Below, piece by piece: positions 36,553 through 49,158 of a DNA stretch of 64,000 nt. Position 1 is the first letter of the stretch, and every line of letters starts with the position of its first letter. The stretch spans positions 724,001-788,000 of the forward strand of contig JAEMBT020000005.1 in the NCBI GenBank assembly GCA_018873245.2, given 5' to 3'. Made by a program: the position numbers and the translations under genes. Below the pieces are notes generated by a model. The model ran no database searches and was not told the origin of the DNA. It saw nothing but the letters and a program-made list of their open reading frames with translations. The stretch is from Archegozetes longisetosus (taxonomy: Eukaryota; Arthropoda; Arachnida; Sarcoptiformes; Trhypochthoniidae).

Positions 36553-39506
36553 CTTTTCCGGTGAAAATCAGTTCTTACCTGAAATAATTTATTCTCACTT
36601 TGAAATTATTTGATTTACACGGAGAGGCAGTCGTTCAACGAGTAGTTGTACAGCTATTTATGACTTAGTTTATCTCCTATGACTAGTACTAAATGAATTT
36701 CTGAAAAATGATTAATGTCTTAAATTGTATTATTAAGCAATAGCTTGTAAGTAGTTTTTAGTTACGCTCCAGTGTTGTAAAACTTATATAACATTTAATA
36801 AAAAGAGTTGAGGAGATTGTTTCATTCAATTTGACTCTATTTGAGTGTTTAACGAGAAACTGCAATCTTGACCGATTCAATTAGGACTTGCGATCACTTG
36901 TGTGCAGCCTATTTGGCAATATAATTCTAGTTTGCCTACCGAATTAAATTGAAGTGAATTTTTCATTCTTTTCAGAACATTACTTTTAGTCAATTAAATA
37001 ATATAATAGGTTAAAACTACTCATTAATTAGAAATTATTGATTTGACTCAAATTTGGTCCATTCGAGATTGACCGGTATATACAGTAGTTTGACTTTGTG
37101 GAGATCTTAATTATAATATTTATAGACAGCTCAAATGACCAAATGATCAAATGACAATTTGTGACTGTGTCACAGTGTAGCTGTTCAGGTGATGCGTAAT
37201 AGACTGTAGGCGTTAATGAAAGGTTGTCCCAAAGTTATATACTGTGTAATAAGCTGAATCCAAATTAAAAGGAATAGCGGTCATAGTTTTTAAGAATATT
37301 GACAGCTTCGTCATTGTTCCATTGGTTCAATGTTGACAGTTCTGTCGTGATTGTTCGCTGATTCACGTGATACGTTCATTTTAAGTTCTTATCAGTTATT
37401 ACGTACTTATTTTGAGAATATATTCACTTTCAAAAAATGATGACTAAAATGAATTTCTGAAAAGTTAGAAATTAAGCAAACTAGATGTGAAAAACAAAAG
37501 TTGCATTTCACCAAATGACTTCAAAATTCGAACGATAGCAGTGAAACTTGAAATATTGATAAAAGCTTTGCGCAATTTTAGTGCAAAACAGTTAGATAAG
37601 AGTGCAGCCGAGTAGAGAGTGAAGCTGTTCATAGAGGAAGCTTATTCAAACTAAAATACATACCAATAATAACACTTTCTATTATATGGTCTCAGAAAAC
37701 CCTATTAATGAGTGAATCCTATCAAGTAATAACCTTGCAATTGTTTGTTTCACTCGATAAACGCTTAAACATAATATTTAACTGTTGCAAAATATTCACT
37801 TAATTTTGCTTATCATTTATTTAATCGTATTTTTGTTTAGTTCTAATCAATTTATTGCATAATATAAAAAATAATAAGCCAAACATTGCAACGATTTACA
37901 CTAAAAGGTACTGTTTGTGAACATTTGTATTTCTCAGTAAATAAATAGTTTTATAAATGAATAATTCAATTTTTACCCACAATTATCAAACGATCGTTCA
38001 ACTAATGATTTGTTTTGTTAGTTTCCTTATATGTATATTTTTAAAATTAAACTTTGTTAATTTGAAAATTTGAATCAAATTGTCGAAGTTATCGTTGATT
38101 AATAGTATGCTACAAATAGTGTTCAATTAATTATTTAATTGAATGTTCCCTTGCAATATTTAATGACTGAAATTTTATTAGCAGTAGAATCAGTTGAAAA
38201 TGTATTCATATTATTTTAATCATCTTCCGGTTGGCTCTTATATTAAAATATTGAAACTATAGTAGGATTGAAATGCTTTTTATTTGCCGTCAAAGTTGCG
38301 ATACTTTATAATTGATTTAATGTATGATTGTATTTTATTGAATGGGCAGGTCTGTAGTCTGCAGCCTACAGACTGATTTGTGACTAGGTCTTAAGGCCCA
38401 GACATCAGATAACGTCCGTTTGTCAATGTTATGCAACAGCAAAATTTTCAAGACTGTTTAAGTAATCCTTTGAAGAAAATATAAAGAATTTTTCCTTTTT
38501 GGCAGTTCGCTGATTATTATGTTTTTTAAAACTTGCTTTCAGCTAACTTTTACCTTGAATTTATTCCTCTTTAAATTGAGTTTTGTTGGCAATTAATTAA
38601 ATTGGTTGATAAATTTAGAATATACCGTTTGCTGCTAACATCCTTTATCTCGTAAACATTATAATTATTATTTCCGTTTGAATTGTTTGAGCAGTTTTTC
38701 ATAATTATTAAACGAATTAAAGTTGATTTGTGTTTACCATGTTGCGTCAATAATGGATCATTTTTGAAGTAATTTCACAATTAGTAAAAACTAACATTAT
38801 TTTTTCACTTAAAAGCTTATTTGACTTACCTTCAAATTTATAAAATTTGATGCATTTATGTTATTTTGCTAACATTTCGTAAATTTGTAATTTAATTTGA
38901 TTTTTCAAAGTAATTAAGATTTAGTTGCAAACAGATGATAAAAAGTTGTAGATTTCCTATGGTTTAATTGAAGTTTAGATGATTGAAAATCAGTAATATT
39001 TTGTTGCAATCGATTTGATTTTACGTTATCGCACATTCTTATCTGTTGACCTTTGCCTTAATTTTGAAGGCATATCAGTTATTAGCTTTAAGAATATCAA
39101 TTACATTGAATGTAATTTAGTCTAATTTTATCAATTATTGCCATCAATTAAGGTACATCTGTCTGGTCCAGTCCTCTGTTTAAAGTTTAACGGAATAAGT
39201 GGGTCTAGTATCATAGACTTTGTTATTTAGCAGCAGATAAGTCACGATATTTGGCAATAGTGTCGAAGTACATCAGTGATGATCTTTACGCGTGTTGTTC
39301 AACAATTTTTTATCTGAGACCTTATATAACTGTTTGTTACTTTACATTTGGCAAATCTCATTGTCAACAAAGCATTTTAATTGGTTTATCAAAGGTAGAG
39401 AATACACATTTATTAATCGCAAATGTGCTATTCATTTATTTTGTTTTAGAGTCAGTCAACTTATGAAATTAGAAGCAAAATAAAATAGCAGTTGTTTCAA
39501 AAATCG
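36553..39506. other. intergenic, no gene supported
   Basis: A 3-kb AT-rich spacer. It holds the serpin poly(A) signal and a perfect 8-bp inverted repeat at 38350-38373. Overlapping short open frames at 39251-39483 use weak or absent starts, run into the pyruvate carboxylase leader and are not called. Transposase-like fragments were looked for around 37400-37650 and not confirmed. Confidence 0.55.
38350..38373. repeat. short perfect inverted repeat (8-bp arms, 8-base loop)
   Basis: GTCTGTAG (38350-38357) and CTACAGAC (38366-38373) pair exactly around TCTGCAGC. It lies in an intergenic region and could form a hairpin. No function is assigned. Confidence 0.5.
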
Positions 39507-42500
39507 ATGGCAACCTTAATCCGTCTATTAAACTACGGAAATGGAAATGTTTCTGTTTTGTCAAGACTTCGGCCGCTGTATATTGTATCGAATAGATCCA
39601 ATTCAAATGCATCGCAAGTTTCTCCGATAAAAAAAGTATTAGTTGCTAATCGAGGTTTGTATTCTGATCCAATACCAATCCATAAAATAATAATTTAACA
39701 ATTTAATAGATATTGAATGTGTGGAATAAAAGGATAACTTTTCGAAAATAAATATTGTCTCAAAAGGATGAAGAGAAAATTTTTTATTGCTTGACATTGA
39801 GTATTTAGTTTAATTGATCTAGTGTTGCGTTTACCTAATTTTAAGTAGTATTATAAGTAGTAAATCTCAAAAATACTATTGTATTACATAAATATTATTC
39901 ATAGTTATGTTCAACTATTGAATATTGAACAACTTGGATACTAGTCTAGCATAGGCTCTTATCTTATCTCAGACTTGGTTTATATTATTAAGAGTGTTTA
40001 ATTAACAATTATCAACTCAATTAATACAACTGACATAATTGTTGCACACTTTCAGGTGAGATCGCGATCCGTGTGTTTAGAGCATGTACCGAATTAGGGA
40101 TCCGGTCAGTAGCTATCTATTCAGAACAGGACAAGATGCACATGCATCGGCTCAAAGCAGATGAAGCATACCTTGTTGGAAGCGGTTTACCACCAGTTCA
40201 GGCATACCTTCACATTCCAGAGATCATCAGAATCGCTAAAGAAGCGAATGTCGATGCCATACACCCTGGCTATGGATTCCTGTCCGAAAGATCAGACTTT
40301 GCGCGCTCTTGTATTGACCATGGCGTCAGGTTTATCGGTCCATCACCTGATGTTATGGCAAGAATGGGAGACAAAGTAGAAGCACGTAAAGCAGCCATTG
40401 AGGCTGGCGTTACTGTCGTGCCTGGAACTGATGGCCCAATTACTGATGTTAAAGAGGCTGTCGACTTTGTACAAAAACATGGCTTACCAGTTATTTTTAA
40501 AGCTGCATACGGTGGTGGTGGTAGAGGTAAAGGATATGGCTTACTTTATCTGCTTCCATTTGTTTAATATTGATATTTCAGCTAATCGATCGCTCCCGAA
40601 TTCATAATTTTTTGAGTAGCATACAGTTATATCCCTTCTATCCGTACTAAATAATTAGAATTCATGAAAAAGAAACCTACTTCAATGTGTTAATATTACT
40701 TATAGAGCTAAATAATTTTTATAGGACTTTTTGTAAGAGTATCTATGAATAATTGTGATAGAAATACGAACTTAAAGCTAAGTCATATAGTTATGAAGAT
40801 TATTTAATTCTCATCTGAAGGTATGCGAGTTGTTCGCAACATGAAAGAGGTTGAAGAGAACTTTGAGCGCGCCTCTTCTGAAGCCTTATCAGCATTTGGT
40901 AATGGGGCCATGTTTATAGAGAGGTTTATTGAGCATCCGCGACATATTGAAGTTCAAATATTAGGTGATTCTTATGGTAATGTTGTACACCTTTATGAAC
41001 GCGACTGTACCGTTCAGAGAAGGCATCAAAAGATCATTGAAATCGCACCCTCGCCCAATATCGATCCTGTGATCAGAGAGAAGATACTAAGAGACGCGGT
41101 GAAGATAGCCAAGCACGTTGGCTATCAAAATGCTGGTACTGTTGAGTTTTTACTCGACGAAGACGGTAGATATTATTTCATTGAAGTTAATGCACGTCTT
41201 CAAGTGGAACACACTGTCACTGAAGAAATAACTGGAGTAGATTTGGTGCAAAATCAGATAAGAATAGCCGAAGGAAACTCATTACCAAGTCTTGGACTCA
41301 ATCAGCAAGATATTAAAGTGGAGGGAACTGCTCTTCAGTGTAGAGTTACGACTGAAGATCCTGCTAAAAACTTTCAACCGGACACTGGAAGAATTGAGGT
41401 AATTACACTTTTGCTAAATCGAATCATATTTTTAATTGAAAAATTGAAGACTTTTTTACTAAGATCTGAAAGGAAGGACGAATTCGGATTCTTAGTAGAT
41501 GTTTGAAATGGAGAACCCAAAAACTCTTTTCTCCATCTTAAAACTTTTGTAAATGATGCAAAACTTTTTTCCATATAGGCTCCAAACTTTCAGAAGATCT
41601 TGTGCTTTTATTCAAAATAGTAATGATATAATACAGTAGTATTAGCTAATGCGAACTGCAATTATTGTAAAGCTAAATAACATTCTTTTATCATTTTGTA
41701 TCATTTGTTTGTCTCATAAAATTGATTTTGTTTTAAGGTATTTCGAAGTGGTGAAGGTTTTGGTATTCGTTTGGACGGCGCATCTGCTTTTGCGGGTGCT
41801 ATTATATCGCCTTATTACGACTCATTATTAGTTAAAGTGATCGCACACGCAAACAATATCAAATCCGCGTCCGCCAAAATGAATAGAGCTTTGCGTGAAT
41901 TTCGGGTCAGAGGGGTTAAAACGAATATTCCTTTTCTTTTGAATGTATTGGAAAATGAAAAGTTCCTTAAGAGCGCATACGATACTAATTTCATCGATAC
42001 TCATCCAGAACTGTTCAAATTCGAGCCAAGTCAGAATAGAGCACAAAAATTACTCTACTATTTGGCTAATCTTATGGTCAACGGACCGTCAACTATATTG
42101 GCCACTAAATTAAAGCCAGCAGAAATAGTGCCAGCAGTACCTGAAATTGATCCTGAGCTTAGATTACCAAGAGGTTGGAAACATGTATTAGACAATAACG
42201 GACCCGAAGCATTCGCCAAAGCTGTTCGTCAACACAAAGGACTTCTATTGATGGACACAACTTATAGAGACGCTCATCAGTCACTTTTAGCAACCAGAGT
42301 CAGAACTTATGACTTGTTGAGAATTTCTCAATACGTATCGTACAATTTCAACAATTTATTTAGTTTGGAAAACTGGGGTGGAGCGACATTCGATGTGGCC
42401 ATGAGATTCTTGCACGAAGACCCGTGGGAGAGACTAGTCGAAATGAGAAAACTGATTCCAAACATTCCCTTTCAAATGCTATTAAGAGGTGCTAATGCTG

Positions 42501-45069
42501 TTGGCTATACTTCATATCCCGATAATGTTGTTTTTAAGTTCTGTGAGTTAGCAAAGCAGGCTGGAATGGACATATTCCGTGTGTTTGATTCTCTTAACTA
42601 CTTGCCTAATATTTTGGTCGGTATGGAAGCTGCCGGTCAAGCAGGTGGTGTCGTTGAGGGTGCCATTTCATACACTGGCGATGTATCAGATCCTAAAAGA
42701 ACAAAGTACAATTTGGATTATTACGTGAAACTTTCCGATGAATTAGTCAAAGCTGGAACTCATATACTGTGCATCAAAGATATGGCAGGACTTTTGAAGC
42801 CAAGAGCAGCTAAAATGCTAGTATCGGCTCTAAGATCAAGACATCCTGATATTCCGATTCACATTCATACTCATGACACGGCCGGTGCTGGTATTGCTTC
42901 GATGTTAGCTTGTGCTGAGTCTGGTGCTGATATTGTCGATGTTGCAGTCGATTCTATGTCAGGTAAAGTCTTATTAATGGACTTTTGTAATAGATTAATA
43001 CAATGTTAAATTTATTACTTGAAAATGAAATATTTTACAACTTGAGTATTATAATTGAAGTTAACCTAATCTGTTCTATAAAAATACAATACTTTCAAAA
43101 CTTTAATTCTAACAAATTCGACAAATACTTATTAGAGAGTAAATATATAATTGAAATATTTAGCAACAATTTAAGAGAACTTATGGTTCGTATTATTGTT
43201 AAATGTAATCAATAATTATTTGTTGTTAGGAATGACATCACAGCCAAGTATGGGTGCATTAGTGGCTGCTCTATCGGAAAGTGAATTGGACACAGGCCTC
43301 AAACTGAATAATATTAGCGAATATTCTGCTTATTGGGAGCAAGCTCGCACATTATACGCGCCTTTCGAATGCACAACAACTATGAAAAGCGGTAACGCAG
43401 ACGTCTATCTGAATGAGATCCCGGGCGGACAATACACTAATCTGCAATTTCAAGCATATTCACTCGGGCTAGAAAAACAATTCGAACAGATCAAGAAAGC
43501 ATACGCTGACGCTAACAAACTGTTGGGTGACATCATTAAAGTGACCCCATCTTCCAAAGTTGTCGGAGACTTGGCTCAATTCATGGTTCAAAACCAGCTA
43601 ACTGCCAAGGATGTAGAAGAAAGAGCAGAAGAGTTGAGTTTTCCAAGTTCTGTTGTCGAATTCATGCAAGGATTCATTGGTGAACCTCATGGAGGATTTC
43701 CTGAACCACTCAGAAGTAAAATTTTGAAAGGATTAGCACCGGTTCGGGGCAGACCCGGTCAACATTTACCTCCACTGAATTTTGTACAATTGAAAGACGA
43801 GCTGATTGAGAAACACGGCTTACCCATCAGTGATAGCGATGTTATGAGTTCTGCAATGTATCCAAAAGTTTGTGATGATTTTATAGCATTCAGGCACGAT
43901 TTCGGTCCCGTTAGCCTGTTGGATACTAGAATATTCTTGACTGGACCCAAAGTTGGAGAAGAGTTTGAGGTCAATTTTATTTGAATATAATTTTTAAACT
44001 AAAATTCTAGAATAAGTGGTTCTAGAATGTATGCTCAGTTGTTACATCTCGAGCTGACGTTTACCAAAATCAAAACAAACTTACAACAGAAAAGGTTAAG
44101 TAAGAGAAGTAAGAACTGCATAGCCAAACAGAACGCGTCATTCGATAATACAATGGAATTCTGCAGCACGATATGCAACAATTAAGCTGAAATTTGGCGC
44201 TAGAGGCTAAAACTCTATCAAATTAAACCTAAGCTTTAGATCTAAACGCAAGAAGTATACAAATTTAATCTATAATATGTAAAAGTTTAGTGATACTTTT
44301 AATTAATGAATTTGAGGCGTATAATTGCAATTCGTTCTTATTTACACCCAGAAATACGTTAAGTTACGTTAAGTAAGCATTTTTGTCAGCGTCTTTTGCT
44401 ATATTTCTATATTTCTATATAAAGTCGAATAAGTGTCTAGGCGAGCACGAGATACAACAGTACGGTCTAATTGATGTAAAGATATTTGATTTGACGAATA
44501 GTTGCTCAAATATTGTTGTCACACTAATTATGGAATCATACAACCTGCAAAGTTCTAACTTTTATTTATCTCTTAAATTACAGGTTACTCTCGAAAAAGG
44601 CAAGGTGTTGCACATCAAGACGTTAGCCGTTTCCGAAACACGGACTAAAACAGGAGAAAGAGAAGTATTCTTTGAACTTAATGGTCAACTGAGAAGCTTT
44701 TTGGTTAAGGATAAAGCAGTTGCCAAAGTAAGAAATTTATTATAATCTGGTCGAACAAACCCGACCAAATCATAATATGAAACCCCACTTAATTTCTTAT
44801 TCTGCCCGAAGGAAATCAAAACGAATCCAAAAGCATTAAAGGGAGTGAAAGGTTCAGTGGGGGCACCAATGCCAGGAACTGTGATTGACGTGCGTGTCAA
44901 AGAAGGAGATAAAGTAGAAAAAGGACAGCCATTGATAGTACTGAGTGCAATGAAAATGGAAATGATAGTACAATCACCCGTTGCCGGAACAATCAAGAAA
45001 ATTATCGCACAAAAGGACATGAAATTAGAAGGCGATGACTTGATTATGGATATTGATGTCGAAGCTTAA
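39507..45069 (+). CDS. PC: pyruvate carboxylase, mitochondrial
   Basis: Pyruvate carboxylase makes oxaloacetate from pyruvate, bicarbonate and ATP in the mitochondrial matrix. It has 1187 residues (human 1178) in seven exons: 39507-39654, 40056-40526, 40821-41398, 41738-42962, 43230-43969, 44584-44727, 44812-45069. The N-terminus is Arg-rich and lacks acidic residues ([13 protein letters not shown]...), a likely mitochondrial presequence. Biotin carboxylase domain (about 45-490): VLVANRGEIA, the glycine-rich ATP-grasp loop [27 protein letters not shown] and [14 protein letters not shown]. Carboxyltransferase domain: [44 protein letters not shown] with the catalytic Lys, and metal ligands HIHTHD. 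The biotinyl domain has the AMKM Lys acceptor. Exon 5 ends at a non-canonical GTCAAT donor, accepted because EEFE joins VTLEKGK as in the family. It is convergent with RTF2. Confidence 0.97.
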
Positions 45070-45439
45070 TGTATGACTTATTTTAATGAGTTATAAAAAC
45101 GTGATTTTATTTTTCGGATTCAAGTTGAAGACATTGTCGAGTTGATTATTATTATCAAAAAATTTGACTCAATCCAATAGAAGATCTGATTCTGGCATTT
45201 AAATCGGATTCCATTAATCACAATCAAGAAAATAATCTTTAAAATAAATAATAACAGTCTTTCAAAACTGAAAATACTTTATGAACAAGTAAATGATAAA
45301 TGTTCACTAATTATAAATATATTGTAAATTAGATGATTATTGTTGAAATTTTAGGGTGTAGTTTATTTGTTTAGTAATTGTTATGTTTTATTAACTTAGG
45401 AAATGAGGCATATATTAAAATAATGAATAAATCATTTAT

Positions 45440-46422
45440 TTAGTAATAGCAAGGATTGAAAGTAACCCAATGCGCTTTTGGCTTGTTTTGAGCCGTTTTG
45501 TGTGTTGTGAACAATGATTTGTATATTTCGCTCGCATTCGGATCTTTTGCTACTGAATACTCTTTTGATGCCTTATCTGTCAATAGAGCGGATGAAGAAA
45601 CTTTTGCGTTTAATGAGTTTAAAGTTGATGTTGAAGTCGATGAAGTGGAGGCTGATGATTTTCCAGCTTTTAATTTGCTAGTTTGCGAACCATCGCTCGT
45701 CTCTGTTTCTGTTGCCTTACGTTTTTTGCTTTTCTTCATTTCCTTAGCTTTACTTCTTCGTTCTTCCATTTGCTTTTGCAACGAATTGATCTCTTCATCG
45801 CTTCCATTCAGAACAATCACGTCATCCATTGAAAATTCTTTGTTACACTTATGGCATGTCTCAGACTTGACTTCTTTTAACGCTCTTTCGGACATAACAC
45901 AACCACACGAACGGATGTAACAAAACTTGTATTTGCCTAAAGATTAATAAAATAAGCATCTCTATCATATCTCGAAAGTTGAAAATGAAACCAAGCGATC
46001 GTCAAATATAATAGGATATCAGGATAAAAGTTATAAATACCATTCATTTCAAGTCCAACAACAGGACAAACATATTGTGCGTTATTAACGTCGACATATT
46101 GTCCGTCTATTTCCGCCTTTTTGTCGCTGTAATTTGGATTTTCCGTCAAATTAAGAGTAATAACGTCTTTTAAGCTTCTGATGTGTTGCACTAACGATGC
46201 GTTAGGCGTCGATTCCTTATCGAGAAGGTACTCAATCACTGCATCTTTGTTATAGAGTCTTCCCAACTCACAGCTCACTATCGGTTGAACTAATTTATTG
46301 GAACTGATGGCACAGTGTTGCCATTTGGCCATCAGTTCTACGTTCTTATCCTTTTGTTCAGATTTGCGTTTAGTTTTAACCAATTCATCTCTTTTAGGAA
46401 TTGTTCCACCGTCGCACCCCAT
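45440..46422 (-). CDS. RTF2: replication termination factor 2 (RTF2)
   Basis: RTF2, a nuclear replisome-associated protein. In fission yeast it acts at replication barriers; in human cells its removal by DDI1/2 and the proteasome allows restart of stalled forks. It has 292 residues (human 306) in two exons, 46422-46041 and 45936-45440, joined in phase 1 at EMNGKYKFCYI. The N-terminus MGCDGGTIPKRDELVK is nearly invariant in the family. Next is a RING/U-box-like part: WQHCAISSNKLVQPIVSCELGRLYNKDAVIEYLL, then CPVVGLEMNG, RSCGCVMSERAL and CHKCNKEF. The tail is low complexity, Lys- and Ser/Thr-rich, ending near HWVTFNPCYY. It is tail-to-tail with pyruvate carboxylase, 370 bp apart. Confidence 0.94.
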
Positions 46423-49158
46423 TATTAGTGAGAATAATTCGCTCGATATGTTCCCTGAAATTTTATTTTAATACATTTGTTACTATTTCTTAAATGTGTA
46501 AATCAATTAATATTTTGAATCATTTCATATTCTATTCACTTCAAATATCTATCAAATCAATCAATTCTTAATCAAATATTTTGATACTTTAAACGGTCAC
46601 TTATTTAACTTATATTTTATAAATAATTATTAAAATGCATGCTAATTTAATTGAAATCAAAACTTTAATCAATAAAATTGAAAATATTTGACTTAATCGG
46701 AGTTGTATCAATTAGTCAAAAACATAAGGAATGACAAAAAATAGCTTCAAAAGTAATTAACAAATACCTGCAAATATGATTTGTTTGATTATTTAAATAG
46801 TTAATCAAAATCTGATCAAATTAGTTGTATCTAAATAAATGAAACGATAAAATGACTAATAATAGAGATGTAAACAAGAATTTGAAAAGACATACGCCAT
46901 TAATAGGAATACAACTAAAACTTATAAACATTTCCCCAACTATTACGCAATACGAAAGACACGCCTTAGCGGTCGACGCAATTGTCACGTGACTCGCATT
47001 CACGCTTTAGGTAAAAACGCCGATTGCTTTGGGTTAAAATTAAATGTCTCGCTGCCAGTTTCTTCTCTCCTAACAATTTAACAATTTTAACGTTTATTTA
47101 TGTTTCATTAATAAAACTGATAATAGTCTTAATCACAGATTATACCCCTTTCCACACTATGACCATAGATATGATAGTTGAGCTGTTGCTAAGTGTTCAA
47201 TTGATTCCTCTAAATGACTTGTAGGAAATAACATTATATTATTTCCTCGTTTTAATAAGTCATTGCAAAAAGTTTCAGTTTTTGTTAACCTTTTTCGAAA
47301 AATCAGTTTATTTGTTAAGGTTGTTGTCATAGTTGTCATTGATTTCATTCCGATTGATTAATCTGTTGATCTGTCAAAATAGACGTTTCAAACGTGTACA
47401 TGAGAGCCCATTTCGGGATATTTAGGTCTCTATTAACTGAATAGGTTTGCCAGAAATAAAGTCATCAAATCGGACGAATTGACAAAACTATAACGTGCTC
47501 TTTGAACTATTTCTAACACATGGAAAAGTTTCTGCAACTAAGTTACTAAATATGTTGCTGCCCATAAACCCGTGACACGTTCTGATAACTTTAGTTTGAA
47601 GTAGTAAATTAATCATTACTATAAACATTGAAGGAACCAAATTTTATAATACAATATACCGAATGACTAAAACCTAACGTAAATGTCATTTCGATCGTGT
47701 TTGAGGGCTTAATGACTAAACTTAGAACTAAACAAGTGCTTAGAACTTTAGAATTTGCCATCGAATGTAATGAAAACCCAATAGTTTTGACACTTGAATC
47801 GTGAAATTAAGACGAGTGTTACGCGAGTTTAATATGATTCAATACATTGCACACACTGCTATTATCAGGAGATTTAGCTTAACACTTATATTACAATGGT
47901 ATTCATGGAATGAGTTTAGTTTCTCTAAAATTTGAGTTTTATTGCCCTGAAAGTTACCTTGGATTTCATTTTTAGCATTGAATCTATTTCTATTTTACAA
48001 TTTAAGGAAACTTTTCCTTAGTATATAATCCTTAATCATAAAGTTATCGCAAGTTTTAGGTACAGTAAAACTCATAAACTAAAAACTTGTAAAAGTTGTC
48101 GAAAACATGTGAATAGTTTGACTAACTAGTTGAAGGAGTTTCCCGTTTTTTCGATTCACTCTAGAAATAAGTAGAGATAAAAGTGAAAAATTGGTTTTCA
48201 GACTAAAATATAAATCACTGAAAGAGATCCCTATTTGTATCTCTAGCTTTTATATTAACGTAATTGATTCATAGAAGACGTCTGTTCTTCAAAGTAAGAC
48301 AGAAGTGCATTGAAAGTATGCATAGTATTGATGGTAATGCATAAGGTCTAATACATAGCTATTACTGCAGTGCATAACAAATTATGCCTTATTTTAATAG
48401 TAACTGTTTTTCCCTAGTGTTGTTCTAGTGTTGCAAACATTGCTGTGATTTCTCTGTTTTCTCACATAAGACTCGATTCAGTGTAAAACCATTTGAACAG
48501 AGAGTGAAAAGAGAGACATAGACTAAGAGGATATTCAGTTTCATATTTGACTCTCAATACGATTACAGTCCTGTAACTATTCAATTCTCATTAGACACTC
48601 ATTTCGCTCTCAGTTCGCGACTCTCTTTAATTCATTGTTTCATTTTTATATTGATTTGAAAATGATTTGTTCATTTTAGTTATAAATTAAATAACATAAA
48701 AGTGGTTTCAATTGACTTCTCATATGGTGATTGTAGCAAAACATCCATTTTATTATATAATTTAAGTAAAAAACTATTAATAATTGCGTTTCAAAAAATA
48801 GTCAACCAATTGTTCCTCTAATCAGAAGATATTATACTATCCTATATACTATTTGATTATTTCATTTTAGAGTTTAATTTAGATCTCAATTATCAGAAAG
48901 AGAAAATCGACTAAAATATTTTTTGTTACAAAAGAGTCGAAATTGTTTAGAAACATCTTTTTGTTTGTGTTTTGCTCACAAATTAAGCTAAAAATCTGAA
49001 CATCTTTTTGTTCAGAAAGTATTGATTTAATATTTAATGAATTGAATAACAGTTTGGAGATTGAAATAAATTTAATAATTGGTAAATAAGTGAATAATAG
49101 TAATAATAGTAGTAATTATTAATAGTAAATAGTATTGAATTGAGTGTTGACTCCCATT
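46423..49158. other. intergenic region upstream of RTF2 and Nova
   Basis: Divergent upstream region shared by RTF2 (-) and Nova (+). AT-rich, with only short open frames lacking family likeness. The last few hundred bases become rich in AAT/AGT repeats just ahead of the Nova start codon. I see no RNA gene. Confidence 0.55.

Noticed and set aside
37060..37650. Possible transposase relic (a short Lys/Glu-rich helix-like reading near 37570-37640 and tandem CAAATGA units near 37135)
   Set aside because: Only a few dozen residues interrupted by a stop, with no recognisable catalytic motif or terminal repeats.
39251..39483. Overlapping open frames just before pyruvate carboxylase
   Set aside because: No family likeness, two competing frames, and they lie in the leader/promoter of the next gene.
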